Assembly (NCBI GenBank): GCA_007693915.1
Contig: RECS01000135.1
Location: 35,468-99,467 of the forward strand
Direction: 5' to 3'
Origin: Saprospirales bacterium
Lineage (GTDB): Bacteria; Bacteroidota; Bacteroidia; Chitinophagales; Saprospiraceae
DNA: 64,000 nucleotides
Within the stretch, counting starts at the first letter, position 1; every line of letters begins with the position of its first letter. Of the stretch, positions 26,723 through 35,173 are shown one piece after another. Below the pieces are notes generated by a model. That model was not told where the DNA came from. It worked only from the letters and a program-made list of their open reading frames with translations, and did not search any database. The translations under genes and the position numbers were made by a program.

Positions 26723-28441
26723 ATGAAACCATTTTACCACTTAGCTTTTTCTTGCGTCCTTTTTTCGTTTTGCTTTTTGCTATCCTGTACCACCACTGAA
26801 ATGGCAGATAAAATTATATTCAATGCGCAGGTATTTTGTGTGGAGGAAGGTGAAATATTTGCTGAAGCTATTGCCATAAAGGACGGAAAAATACTGCAGG
26901 TGGGTTCAGAAGAGCACATTATGGTGAAACGGAACAACAACACAGAGATGATTGATGCCGACGGAAATTTTGTTATGCCGGGATTGATAGAAGGTCATGG
27001 ACACCTTTTAATGATGGGGGAATCCCTTGCGCAACTCAACCTTAACGATGCTGAAAGCTGGGAGGAAATTGTAAATTTGGTAGCAGCAGCCACTGCAGAA
27101 GCAGATCCCGGACAATGGATTGTAGGAAATAGCTGGCATCAGGACAAATGGTTGGATACTCCTGCTGATGGCATAGATGGATACCCTACGCACCACAGTC
27201 TCAGTTCAGTGAGTCCAGACCATCCGGTCCTCCTTTATCACGCGAGCTACCACGCCTTATTTGCCAATGCTAAAGCCATGGAATTAGCTGATATAAATAA
27301 AAATACTCCTAATCCGGATGGTGGGCTGATACGCAGAGATGCTGAAGGAGAAGCAATTGGGGTTTTTGAGGAAACTGCTATGGGCTTGATCAGATCTGCA
27401 TATACGAAGGAAAGAGAAAGCTGGCCGGTTGCGGATTGGATGGCACAGAAAAAAGCCTGGATTCAAAGAGCGGAACAAGAGGCTTTTAGTTATGGAATTA
27501 CCAGCTTCCACGACTTGGGGCTACCCTGGGAGGATTTGAAATTATTGCGTTCAATGGCTGCATCGGGAGAATTGGATATCAGTGTTTTTGCCATGGTCAG
27601 AGAACCTATCCGTGAACTGGAAAGATCAATTGCCTACCTGCCCATTATCAATGAGGGGGAAACAGGATTTACAGTCAGAACGGTAAAAGCCTTTGTAGAC
27701 GGAGCTTTGGGATCCTATGGAGCTCTCCTTCTCGAGCCATATAGCGACCAACCCGAAACTTATGGGCAGTTGGTGACATCTATTGAAGTTTTGGAAGAAA
27801 TGGCCAATCTATGCATAGAAAATGGTCTTCAATTTTCCGTGCATGCTATTGGCGACAGTGCCAACAGAATTGCTCTGGACATATACGAAGCGGCTTTTGA
27901 TCATGCAGAAAAATTAAAAAATGCCCGTTGGCGCATAGAGCACGCTCAACATCTGCATCCGGATGATATTCCACGATTTGGTGAATTGGGTATTCTGGCC
28001 TCCATGCAGGGAATTCACTGCGTATCAGATGCACCTTTTGTGCCCACCCGTCTGGGAGAAAAACGTTCCCGTGATGGAGCCTATGTATGGCGCTCACTGA
28101 TTGAAAGTGGAGCCAGAATTAATAATGGGACCGATGTGCCTGTCGAGTCCATAGACCCATTTGAGAGCCTTTACGCTTCTGTTGCCAGAAAAAAACCGCA
28201 GGCAGAAAAGTCCTTTTATCCGGAACAAAAAATGACGCGTTTGGAAGCTTTGCAAAGTTATACCATCAATAATGCCTTTGCAGCCTTTGAGGAAAAGACC
28301 AAGGGAAGTATTAAATCAGGAAAAAGAGCGGATATCATTATCCTCGATAGAAATTTATTGATTTGTCCTGACGAGGATTTACCGAATACGCAGGTTTTGA
28401 AAACATTAGTGGGAGGAAAAGTGGTTTTTTCGGGTAGCTGA
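26723..28441 (+). CDS. Lipoprotein amidohydrolase (YtcJ/amidohydrolase_3 family)
   Basis: This 572-residue protein has a lipoprotein signal peptide ending CFLLSCTTT. The amidohydrolase family 3 pattern is clear: GLIEGHGHL with the metal-binding His pair, ITSFHDLG, VKAFVDGALGSYGALLLEP, HAIGDSANRIALD, RIEHAQHL, and GTDVPVESIDPFESLYASV with the catalytic Asp. Relatives include N-substituted formamide deformylase and proteins annotated as exoenzyme regulator AepA, but the physiological substrate is usually unknown. Membrane anchoring puts the activity in the periplasm or on the surface. It is unrelated in detail to the amidohydrolase at 7411. Confidence 0.88.
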   Translation: MKPFYHLAFSCVLFSFCFLLSCTTTEMADKIIFNAQVFCVEEGEIFAEAIAIKDGKILQVGSEEHIMVKRNNNTEMIDADGNFVMPGLIEGHGHLLMMGESLAQLNLNDAESWEEIVNLVAAATAEADPGQWIVGNSWHQDKWLDTPADGIDGYPTHHSLSSVSPDHPVLLYHASYHALFANAKAMELADINKNTPNPDGGLIRRDAEGEAIGVFEETAMGLIRSAYTKERESWPVADWMAQKKAWIQRAEQEAFSYGITSFHDLGLPWEDLKLLRSMAASGELDISVFAMVREPIRELERSIAYLPIINEGETGFTVRTVKAFVDGALGSYGALLLEPYSDQPETYGQLVTSIEVLEEMANLCIENGLQFSVHAIGDSANRIALDIYEAAFDHAEKLKNARWRIEHAQHLHPDDIPRFGELGILASMQGIHCVSDAPFVPTRLGEKRSRDGAYVWRSLIESGARINNGTDVPVESIDPFESLYASVARKKPQAEKSFYPEQKMTRLEALQSYTINNAFAAFEEKTKGSIKSGKRADIIILDRNLLICPDEDLPNTQVLKTLVGGKVVFSGS

Positions 28442-28528
28442 GTTGTGTAGGATTTTAATCAAATAAAATAGCTGCCCTAAATCAATCTCGCAAGCACCTG
28501 TCATTGATAATATAACAATACAATGTCA

Positions 28529-28557
28529 TTGTAAATCACCATAAAAAATTATCTTTA
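28529..28557 (+). promoter_or_regulatory. Candidate Bacteroidota-type promoter
   Basis: TTG at 28529-28531 and TATCTTTA at 28550-28557 are separated by 18 bases and resemble the Bacteroidota -33 (TTTG/TTG) and -7 (TAnnTTTG) elements. They lie about 57 bp upstream of the membrane protein gene that leads into lspA. Confidence 0.35.
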
Positions 28558-28614
28558 CCCGCTTTTTTTATGTGAAGAGAACTAATCTTTTTTTTGCAAC
28601 TAAAAATTAATCAT

Positions 28615-29106
28615 ATGAACTCAAACAATCAAATCTCCTGGAATAATGGTAAAGAATGGTTGCGTCAATTGGTCTTACTTCACAGTGCGATGACCATCAT
28701 GACCGTGATTATGTCTTTCATAATATTTTTCATTTCTGACTTTGTCGCAGGTGGTTATGAGAGTAGTCCTATTCCGGCTAGCGGAACTATTGGAACTGTA
28801 ATTGCATTTCTTGGGATTATCGGTTCTAATTTTATATATCGCAGCAAACTTCCCGGAATGCAAAAAACAAGTGGGCTTGACAACAAACTTCTTTATTTCA
28901 GAAGGACAAGTATAACAACTTACGCCATACTTGAATTTGCCTGCTTGATAAATTTTATTATAGCCTTTATATCGGGGAATATCTATAATATTTACATTGG
29001 ATTAATTCTGGTAGTATTTCTGTACTTAAAAAAACCGGTTAAGGACAAAATCTTCAAAGATATGATGCTGAGCAAAGAAGAAATCAGGGAGTTTGAGGAA
29101 GGGTAA
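28615..29106 (+). CDS. Membrane protein of unknown function upstream of lspA
   Basis: I use the ATG at 28615 (MNSNNQISWNNGKEW) because the in-frame TTG at 28594 only adds seven residues. The 163-residue protein has about four transmembrane segments (near 22-45, 57-75, 97-117 and 122-139), the last two nearly continuous, and a charged C-terminus ending in EEIREFEEG. I do not recognise a family. It lies 23 bp upstream of lspA and is probably cotranscribed. Confidence 0.68.
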   Translation: MNSNNQISWNNGKEWLRQLVLLHSAMTIMTVIMSFIIFFISDFVAGGYESSPIPASGTIGTVIAFLGIIGSNFIYRSKLPGMQKTSGLDNKLLYFRRTSITTYAILEFACLINFIIAFISGNIYNIYIGLILVVFLYLKKPVKDKIFKDMMLSKEEIREFEEG

Positions 29107-29129
29107 TTATTTTTATCTAATAATCAGTG

Positions 29130-29765
29130 ATGTTGGAATTCAATAAGACCCAAGAACTTTTTTCTAAAAAGCAAATCACCCTACTTGTTTTTTTCCTGCT
29201 GATATTAATAGCGGATCAAAGCCTGAAGGTGTGGGTCAAACTTAATTTTCATCTTGGGGAGCATCACTCCATTTTGGGTTTAAATTGGGCTTACCTCAAA
29301 TTTGTGGAAAATGAGGGGGCTGCTTTTGGTTTTTTATTAGGAGGAGAAACGGGCAAGGTAGTGCTTACCTTTATCAGGTTGATTGCGACCGTTTTTATTG
29401 CTTGGGTACTCTACGGGTTTATCAAAGATAAAAAAGATTACCGCATTCAGTTTTTTCTGACTTTAGTCCTTGCAGGAGCAGTGGGAAATCTGGTAGACAG
29501 TATGTTTTACGGAATTCTGTTTTCAGCAAGTCCATTTCATGGTGGAATAGCAGAATGGTTACCGGAAGATGGTGGATATGCTCCCTTATTTATGGGTAGA
29601 GTTGTGGATATGTTTTACTTCCCATTGATTGAAATTCAATTTCCGGACTGGATTCCTTTTTTTGGTGAGAAAAGCTTAAAAATCATTCAGCCTGTATTCA
29701 ATCTGGCTGACATGGCAATTACCCTCGGAATAGTAGGATTGATTGTTTTATTTCGAAAGTGGTGA
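29130..29765 (+). CDS. lspA: Lipoprotein signal peptidase II
   Basis: This 211-residue integral membrane protease has four hydrophobic segments and is somewhat longer than the enterobacterial enzyme, as usual in Bacteroidota. The conserved regions are ADQSLKVWVKLNF, VENEGAAFGFL, the catalytic Asp region GAVGNLVDSMFYG with VVDMFYFP, and the second catalytic Asp in FNLADMAITLG. It cleaves signal peptides from prolipoproteins after diacylglyceryl modification. Several substrates are visible in this window, such as the lipoproteins at 9617, 26723, 40930 and 48138. A GTG three bases upstream is an alternative start. Confidence 0.95.
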   Translation: MLEFNKTQELFSKKQITLLVFFLLILIADQSLKVWVKLNFHLGEHHSILGLNWAYLKFVENEGAAFGFLLGGETGKVVLTFIRLIATVFIAWVLYGFIKDKKDYRIQFFLTLVLAGAVGNLVDSMFYGILFSASPFHGGIAEWLPEDGGYAPLFMGRVVDMFYFPLIEIQFPDWIPFFGEKSLKIIQPVFNLADMAITLGIVGLIVLFRKW

Positions 29766-29843
29766 CTTTTTTTAATTTAAAAGCAATGGTTTTCTATTGA
29801 TTTTAAAAAATAAGTAATAACTTTATGCCAAATCTATCTATCG

Positions 29844-32800
29844 ATGAAAAGCAAATTACTTGTTATTATTACAATCTTTTTAGGAATAATCCTGGTTAGT
29901 TTTTTTAATAGTCCCCCTGATGGTCATACCGGTGCTCCCGGAGATTCTCTTTGTACAGCTTGTCATGGAGGAAGTAACCCACTTGGCTTTGATGGCAATA
30001 TTGAAATAGACGGCTTAGGTCCAATAATTACTCCAGGGTCAAATCACACAGTTACGGTTAGGGTGATGAACCCAAATGGCCTTGCACAAAGAGCCGGTTT
30101 TCAAATTGTGGCACTTGATGAAAATAATGATAATATTGGAGTCATGAGTAATCCTTCCCCCAACTCCACCATATCTAGTCAGGGGGGCAGGACCTACTTT
30201 AAACACAATCCGGGCTTAAATTTCCCGGGCAACAATGAGGTCGAATGGACTGTAGAATGGACTGCGCCCATGATGACCAATTCAGAAGTCGTTACTTTTT
30301 ACGGTGCGGGAAATATCGCAGATGGAAATGGTCAAAGCAGTAATGATTTTATTGTAACTACAGTTTTGGAGGTTGATATTGAACCAGGAGCTGACCCATT
30401 GGAAATTACCATTATCTCTTCCACTGATGCTAGTTGTTTCGGAGCCTTTGATGGTACCGCTGTAGCAGAGGCTTCAGGTGGAGAAGGCAATTACTCCTTT
30501 TTATGGTCTAATGGAGAAAGTGGTCCCAGTGCAACTCAGTTAAATGCGGGAACACATGAGGTCACCGTCACTGATGACGCAGGAAGCAGTGCCTTTACAT
30601 CGGTTGAAATTAGCCAGCCTGATGAACTTGTAATTCAATTGATGAATCAAATAAATGTGAGCTGTTTTCAGGGTACTGATGGTGCTTTAACTATTAGTGG
30701 ACAAGGCGGTACAGGTCAGCTTTCCTTCAATTGGTCCAATGGCGAGAGTGGTGAAAGTATTTTCAATCTGAGCTCAGGAAATTATTCAGTAACCGTTACG
30801 GATGAAAATAGCTGTATAGCAACTGCCTCCTATTTCATTAGTGAGCCGGATCAAATCTTTATCGATGAATTTACTCAGGATGCTTCTTGCTATGAAGCTG
30901 AGGATGGTCAAATTAGTTTAATTGTAGAGGGTGGGTCTCCACCCTATCTGATTGAATGGTCCAATGGTGATTTTGGAGTTAGTATTACAGACCTGGCAGC
31001 AGGAGATTATTTTTACACCCTTACTGATGCCAATGATTGTGAAGAAGTTGGAGCTATAACTATTGAAGAGCCTGATGAGATAATATTGAACACTAGTTTT
31101 ATAAATCCATCCTGCCCCAATTGTGAAGATGGTTCAGCTACTGTTTCAGCTCAGGGAGGAGTTGGTAATTTCTCCTATTCCTGGGACACCGATCCTCCAC
31201 AAAACTCAGCAACTGCAACTAATTTGGGTGCAGGCACTTATACGGTCAGTGTAACTGATGGTAACCATTGCCAAAAGACTGCAACTCTTACTTTAATTGA
31301 TCCCGAAGATTGCATTTCAGCAGGAGAATTTTACTACAATCAAAGTCAGGTAAATTGCACCATAGAAAGCCTCGAAAACCTTTGTTTTGATCTCCCTGAA
31401 TCCACTCAACAAGACAGTATAATGCTGTGCGACACCAGCCTTCTCATAAGCAATCCACTTTGGTACAATTTTGTAGCCGGGGACAGCCTGTTTCACATCA
31501 TTGCTCAAATCGAAAATTGCGCACAAGAAAATGGCCTGAGAGTAGCTGTATTTGAACTGGATTGTTCTCAGAGTTTTGAATCCGGTTCAGCGGGAGTTCT
31601 ACCCGATGGTTCACTATTACTTACAGACTGTGATTGGCTTCTAAATCCTCAGTCAGGAGAGATAGAAATAGCAGTAGATGTAATCCCCGGAAGAGTATAC
31701 GGTCTGATGGTGGATGGTTGGGAAGGTGATCGCTGTAGATTTGAAGTGACGGAAGTTATTAGTGCGGGTGATGCTCCTGAGTTGGACGATGATTTAGGAA
31801 AAATTTCATATGAGCCTGAAGTTTTAGGACCTCCAACATGTGTTATTGATGAGACTGTAATTTTTTACATTGAGAACAAGATTCCGGGTGCATGTACATA
31901 TATTTGGACCAAGGAAGATTTAAATACCGGTGAATTTGAAATTATTCAAAACGGTGATCTTATTGAAGTCTCTATACACTTTACTGATTATGGACATTAT
32001 AATTTTTGTGTTGTTGCTTCGAACATTTGTGATACTACTAATTCTACATGTATAGAAATTCAAATTGTTTCCCCGGATCCATTTATTACTTTGGATACTA
32101 TTTGTAAAAGGACTGAATACAGTTGGATTGGTCCCTTTGGAGAAGTTCTCCAAATAATTTCCGGAGATACAATAGGGGATTTTCAATTTGATACTATTGC
32201 TGTAAACCAAAAGGGGTGCGAGGTAGAGTCTTTTTTAAATCTGCATATTATTGATGACAACATCAATGACAAAACCCCAATCTCCGCAGTAATCTGTCGG
32301 GGAGAGGGTTTCGAAATGCCAAATGGTGATATTTATACCGAGACCGGATTTTACGGTGAAGACAACAGTATATTCATCACACAGGCATCAGAACCCGGAG
32401 CGATTTACCAATGTGATAGCTTTTTTACTCTGGATTTAATTGTTCTTGATGTTGATGTATTTTGGAATGATCCCGAATGTTTTGACGGAGAAATTACTAT
32501 ATCTCCGAATTCTGATATTACTCCAAATCCATGGTTTCAGCCTGGTTTTGGTGGGGAAGAAATAAGTTGGCAATGGATACGTGTTAGTGATGGCGATACA
32601 ATAAGCTCCAAATTGCCGAGTCAAAATATTGACAGCCTCGATGGTGTTTTAATTTTAAATCTAGACTCACATTTCACACAGGATATCGAGATCTTTGAAT
32701 GGAAAATACAAATGACTTATGAGGGAGAACCTGAGGAATCTTGCAAGTTCATTGCAGGAGCATTTAGAATAGATTTATATGATTTCTTACCTGCTGAACC

Positions 32801-33335
32801 AATAGTGTCTTTCCCACCGCTTGTAGGTACAGATAATTTGGTAACCATGACTATTGAGCCCCCATTTGGTCATTCCCTTCCTGAAGGTGTTGAATACATC
32901 TGGGAAATCGGTTTAGATTCGAGTGAATACATCTTAGTAAATGATACTACCGGGACCATTTATCAATTAATCTTCCTTGTGGAAGCAACTGTTGAAATTT
33001 GTGTGACAGCTGTTAACGAATGTGGAGCAGGCGAAACTAATTGTTTCAATATAGTGATTGATATGGATGTATCGACTGAGGATTTGTTGAATGAGCAAAA
33101 AGAGGTAAACGTTTTCCCCAATCCGGTTGAAGAGTTTTTGATCATCCAATCCAAAGACCTGAAAGGAGAGGTGGATATCACCATATTTGATTCAGCAGGT
33201 AAAATGGTAAAATTTAACTCGATTCAACTTGATCGGCAAAGCTATCTTGACGTGAGTGGTCTAAGCTCCGGAATCTATTTCATCCAAATTCAACAGGATG
33301 GAGAGGTTTTCAGGGAGCAGTTTGTTAAAAAGTGA
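29844..33335 (+). CDS. Large T9SS cargo protein with choice-of-anchor V domain and SprB repeats
   Basis: This 1163-residue secreted protein has a signal peptide (1-22), then GAPGDSLCTACHGG with a CxxCH motif at Cys37-His41 and a Reeler-like choice-of-anchor V domain to about residue 180. Four SprB-type repeats follow (about 190-490), each with a Cys and a GG...WSNG-like core, for example SCFGAFDGTAVAEASGGEG. Next come the Cys module shared with the FISUMP proteins (FYYNQSQVNC, NPLWYNFVAGDS, YGLMVDGWEGDRCRFE), a PKD-like domain (CVVASNICDTTNSTC), further Ig-like regions, and a T9SS sorting domain (1087-1163, VFPNPVEEF). It is probably a surface adhesin; SprB repeats are linked to gliding motility in flavobacteria. 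Confidence 0.85.
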   Translation: MKSKLLVIITIFLGIILVSFFNSPPDGHTGAPGDSLCTACHGGSNPLGFDGNIEIDGLGPIITPGSNHTVTVRVMNPNGLAQRAGFQIVALDENNDNIGVMSNPSPNSTISSQGGRTYFKHNPGLNFPGNNEVEWTVEWTAPMMTNSEVVTFYGAGNIADGNGQSSNDFIVTTVLEVDIEPGADPLEITIISSTDASCFGAFDGTAVAEASGGEGNYSFLWSNGESGPSATQLNAGTHEVTVTDDAGSSAFTSVEISQPDELVIQLMNQINVSCFQGTDGALTISGQGGTGQLSFNWSNGESGESIFNLSSGNYSVTVTDENSCIATASYFISEPDQIFIDEFTQDASCYEAEDGQISLIVEGGSPPYLIEWSNGDFGVSITDLAAGDYFYTLTDANDCEEVGAITIEEPDEIILNTSFINPSCPNCEDGSATVSAQGGVGNFSYSWDTDPPQNSATATNLGAGTYTVSVTDGNHCQKTATLTLIDPEDCISAGEFYYNQSQVNCTIESLENLCFDLPESTQQDSIMLCDTSLLISNPLWYNFVAGDSLFHIIAQIENCAQENGLRVAVFELDCSQSFESGSAGVLPDGSLLLTDCDWLLNPQSGEIEIAVDVIPGRVYGLMVDGWEGDRCRFEVTEVISAGDAPELDDDLGKISYEPEVLGPPTCVIDETVIFYIENKIPGACTYIWTKEDLNTGEFEIIQNGDLIEVSIHFTDYGHYNFCVVASNICDTTNSTCIEIQIVSPDPFITLDTICKRTEYSWIGPFGEVLQIISGDTIGDFQFDTIAVNQKGCEVESFLNLHIIDDNINDKTPISAVICRGEGFEMPNGDIYTETGFYGEDNSIFITQASEPGAIYQCDSFFTLDLIVLDVDVFWNDPECFDGEITISPNSDITPNPWFQPGFGGEEISWQWIRVSDGDTISSKLPSQNIDSLDGVLILNLDSHFTQDIEIFEWKIQMTYEGEPEESCKFIAGAFRIDLYDFLPAEPIVSFPPLVGTDNLVTMTIEPPFGHSLPEGVEYIWEIGLDSSEYILVNDTTGTIYQLIFLVEATVEICVTAVNECGAGETNCFNIVIDMDVSTEDLLNEQKEVNVFPNPVEEFLIIQSKDLKGEVDITIFDSAGKMVKFNSIQLDRQSYLDVSGLSSGIYFIQIQQDGEVFREQFVKK

Positions 33336-33920
33336 TGTTTTGGGATTTTTAAGAAATACACCTATATTAAGTTTTTTTTGGCTTTAATAAAAACTATTGG
33401 AAATTTTTTTTTGCCCACACTGCAAACCTTGGTTTGACGGACTCACCAACCTGTCTCGTTTATTGGAAAGGACGAGACGGATTGTTTAGCCTACTTGTTT
33501 CCATACCCAACCAGTTGGTTATCAGGCTAAAAGGTTGTGAACCTAAACAAGGATTCATTTCCCAAAACTTATTATTTTGACCTATCCCACAATTAAATAA
33601 CTTTTCAAGCGACCATTAGATACTATGCGTTTCAAATTACTTCCACAATTTTTTATATCATAAGTTTGATATTTTAGATGCAAATTGTCTCCAATAAGAA
33701 TATTTTTTAAAGACCTTTTTTCGTAATGAGTTTTTTTTACTGATGATAAAAGTTTTATCAAGATTTGTAGTTGCGACAACTTTATAGGAATTTTGATAAT
33801 CAAATAAGAAGGTCAGAGATTCTAGAGGGCAGGATAATAAGGTTAATAATCAATCCTTCCTCAAGTAACTTGGGGAGACCATGTAGTCAATAGTCAAAAG
33901 TTAACGGTTAATATCAATTA
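33336..33920. other. 585-bp intergenic region with small inverted repeats
   Basis: No convincing gene lies here. The region holds a hairpin with 7-bp arms GTCTCGT (33453-33459) and ACGAGAC (33472-33478). A longer imperfect structure follows, bounded by TTTAGCCT and AGGCTAAA and containing the small palindrome AACCAGTTGGTT. CCTCAAGTAACTTGGGG (33859-33875) is a compact palindrome whose first 15 bases recur at 63798. The first hairpin resembles one at 54154-54173. Confidence 0.6.
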
Positions 33921-34907
33921 TCAATCCCCAAAAGACTGATTGGGAATGGAAGCCATTTCTACCAATTCCTGATATTCTGCAGGTGATAAGCCATCCATGC
34001 AGAAATAAACCGGATTAACTGGATTACCTCTATACCTTACTTCATAATGTAAGTGGGGCGCAGTAGATGTACCCGTATTGCCGACGGTAGCGATTTTTTG
34101 ACCTTTGGTCACCTCATCCCCAACCTCGACGCTGTAATCACGGAGGTGAGCATAGAGAGTTTCATATCCATATCCGTGGTTTACCACCAAAAAAGTTCCA
34201 TAGCCCGTACGATCTCTTTGAATGCGAGTCACCACACCGTTTCCGGTAGCATATATAGGTGTTCCAAGTGGAGCAGTAAAGTCAATTCCGGTATGCATCC
34301 TCCACACTTTGTGCACGGGATGTAAACGCATCCCAAAACCCGAGAGTAAATTCATGCTTCTGTGCAGATTATCCATTCTTATCGGTTTGATCGATGGAAT
34401 GGAAGCCAACATATTTTCTCGGTCCTCTGAAAGTTCTTCAATGGTTTCTAAAGATCTTGAATGCATAACCAATTGTCGTTCCAATCTGTCTAGTCTATTT
34501 TGAACTTCGTTGACTAATTGACCACTGAAATTGAACTCAATATTATCTCCCAATCGGTTGTGTCCTCCAATACCTCCTTCCCACATGTCTCCATCTAAAG
34601 GATCCATGCCGAAAAGCATACGATAAACACCATCATCTCTTTCACGTAAATTATTCAGAACTTTAGAATAAGTTTCCAGATTATCTTTGAAACTTAGGTA
34701 TTTTACAGACATTAGTTCTAACTCTCTTTCAAGAGCCTGTTCTCTAGGGGTAGGGAAATAAGTACTACCCAATCCATAGATGATTGCAGCAGTTATAACG
34801 ACGGAGGATAAAACTCCTAAAACCCTGTATATTTTAGCTGAAGTTGAGACCTTATACTCTTCAAACCTCAGTGTACTTGTATTGTAAACGTACTTTTTTT
34901 GCTTCAT
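33921..34907 (-). CDS. M23-family peptidoglycan endopeptidase (LytM domain)
   Basis: This 328-residue protein starts at the ATG at 34907 (MKQKKYVYNTSTLRFEEYK). It has one transmembrane helix (about 32-48), a periplasmic coiled-coil region (REQALERELELMSVKYLSF), and a C-terminal M23 domain (about 190-310). The zinc ligands are visible: His and Asp in RMHTGIDFTAPLGTP, and the HLH motif in STAPHLHYEV. The active-site region NHGYGYETLYAHL is also intact, so it should be an active DD-endopeptidase cutting peptidoglycan cross-links, anchored in the inner membrane. It is divergent from alaS. Confidence 0.92.
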   Translation of the reverse strand: MKQKKYVYNTSTLRFEEYKVSTSAKIYRVLGVLSSVVITAAIIYGLGSTYFPTPREQALERELELMSVKYLSFKDNLETYSKVLNNLRERDDGVYRMLFGMDPLDGDMWEGGIGGHNRLGDNIEFNFSGQLVNEVQNRLDRLERQLVMHSRSLETIEELSEDRENMLASIPSIKPIRMDNLHRSMNLLSGFGMRLHPVHKVWRMHTGIDFTAPLGTPIYATGNGVVTRIQRDRTGYGTFLVVNHGYGYETLYAHLRDYSVEVGDEVTKGQKIATVGNTGTSTAPHLHYEVRYRGNPVNPVYFCMDGLSPAEYQELVEMASIPNQSFGD

Positions 34908-35173
34908 ATTAAATCCTGTTGGCAAAATGACTATTTTTGCATCCGGATATTCTCATTGGGAAATAGACAGCGCAAATGTATCTACAATTTCTCTTTTTTC
35001 CAAAGACCTTAACGCTTTATTAGTAAAAAAATATATAAAAAAACAATATAGGTAAAGCATTGATTAAGTTGTGTTTGTGTTGGCAGTTGTACGTATTAAA
35101 TATTAACATAATGTTTATAAAGTTATTAATCAAGAATTAATGTAAAAAGCCATTATTTAAAGTAAATAAAAAA

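Noticed and set aside
33582..33803. 73-residue minus-strand open frame in the intergenic region
   Set aside because: No recognised domain, no neighbour spacing that suggests an operon, Lys/Ile/Leu-rich composition typical of AT-rich noncoding DNA.
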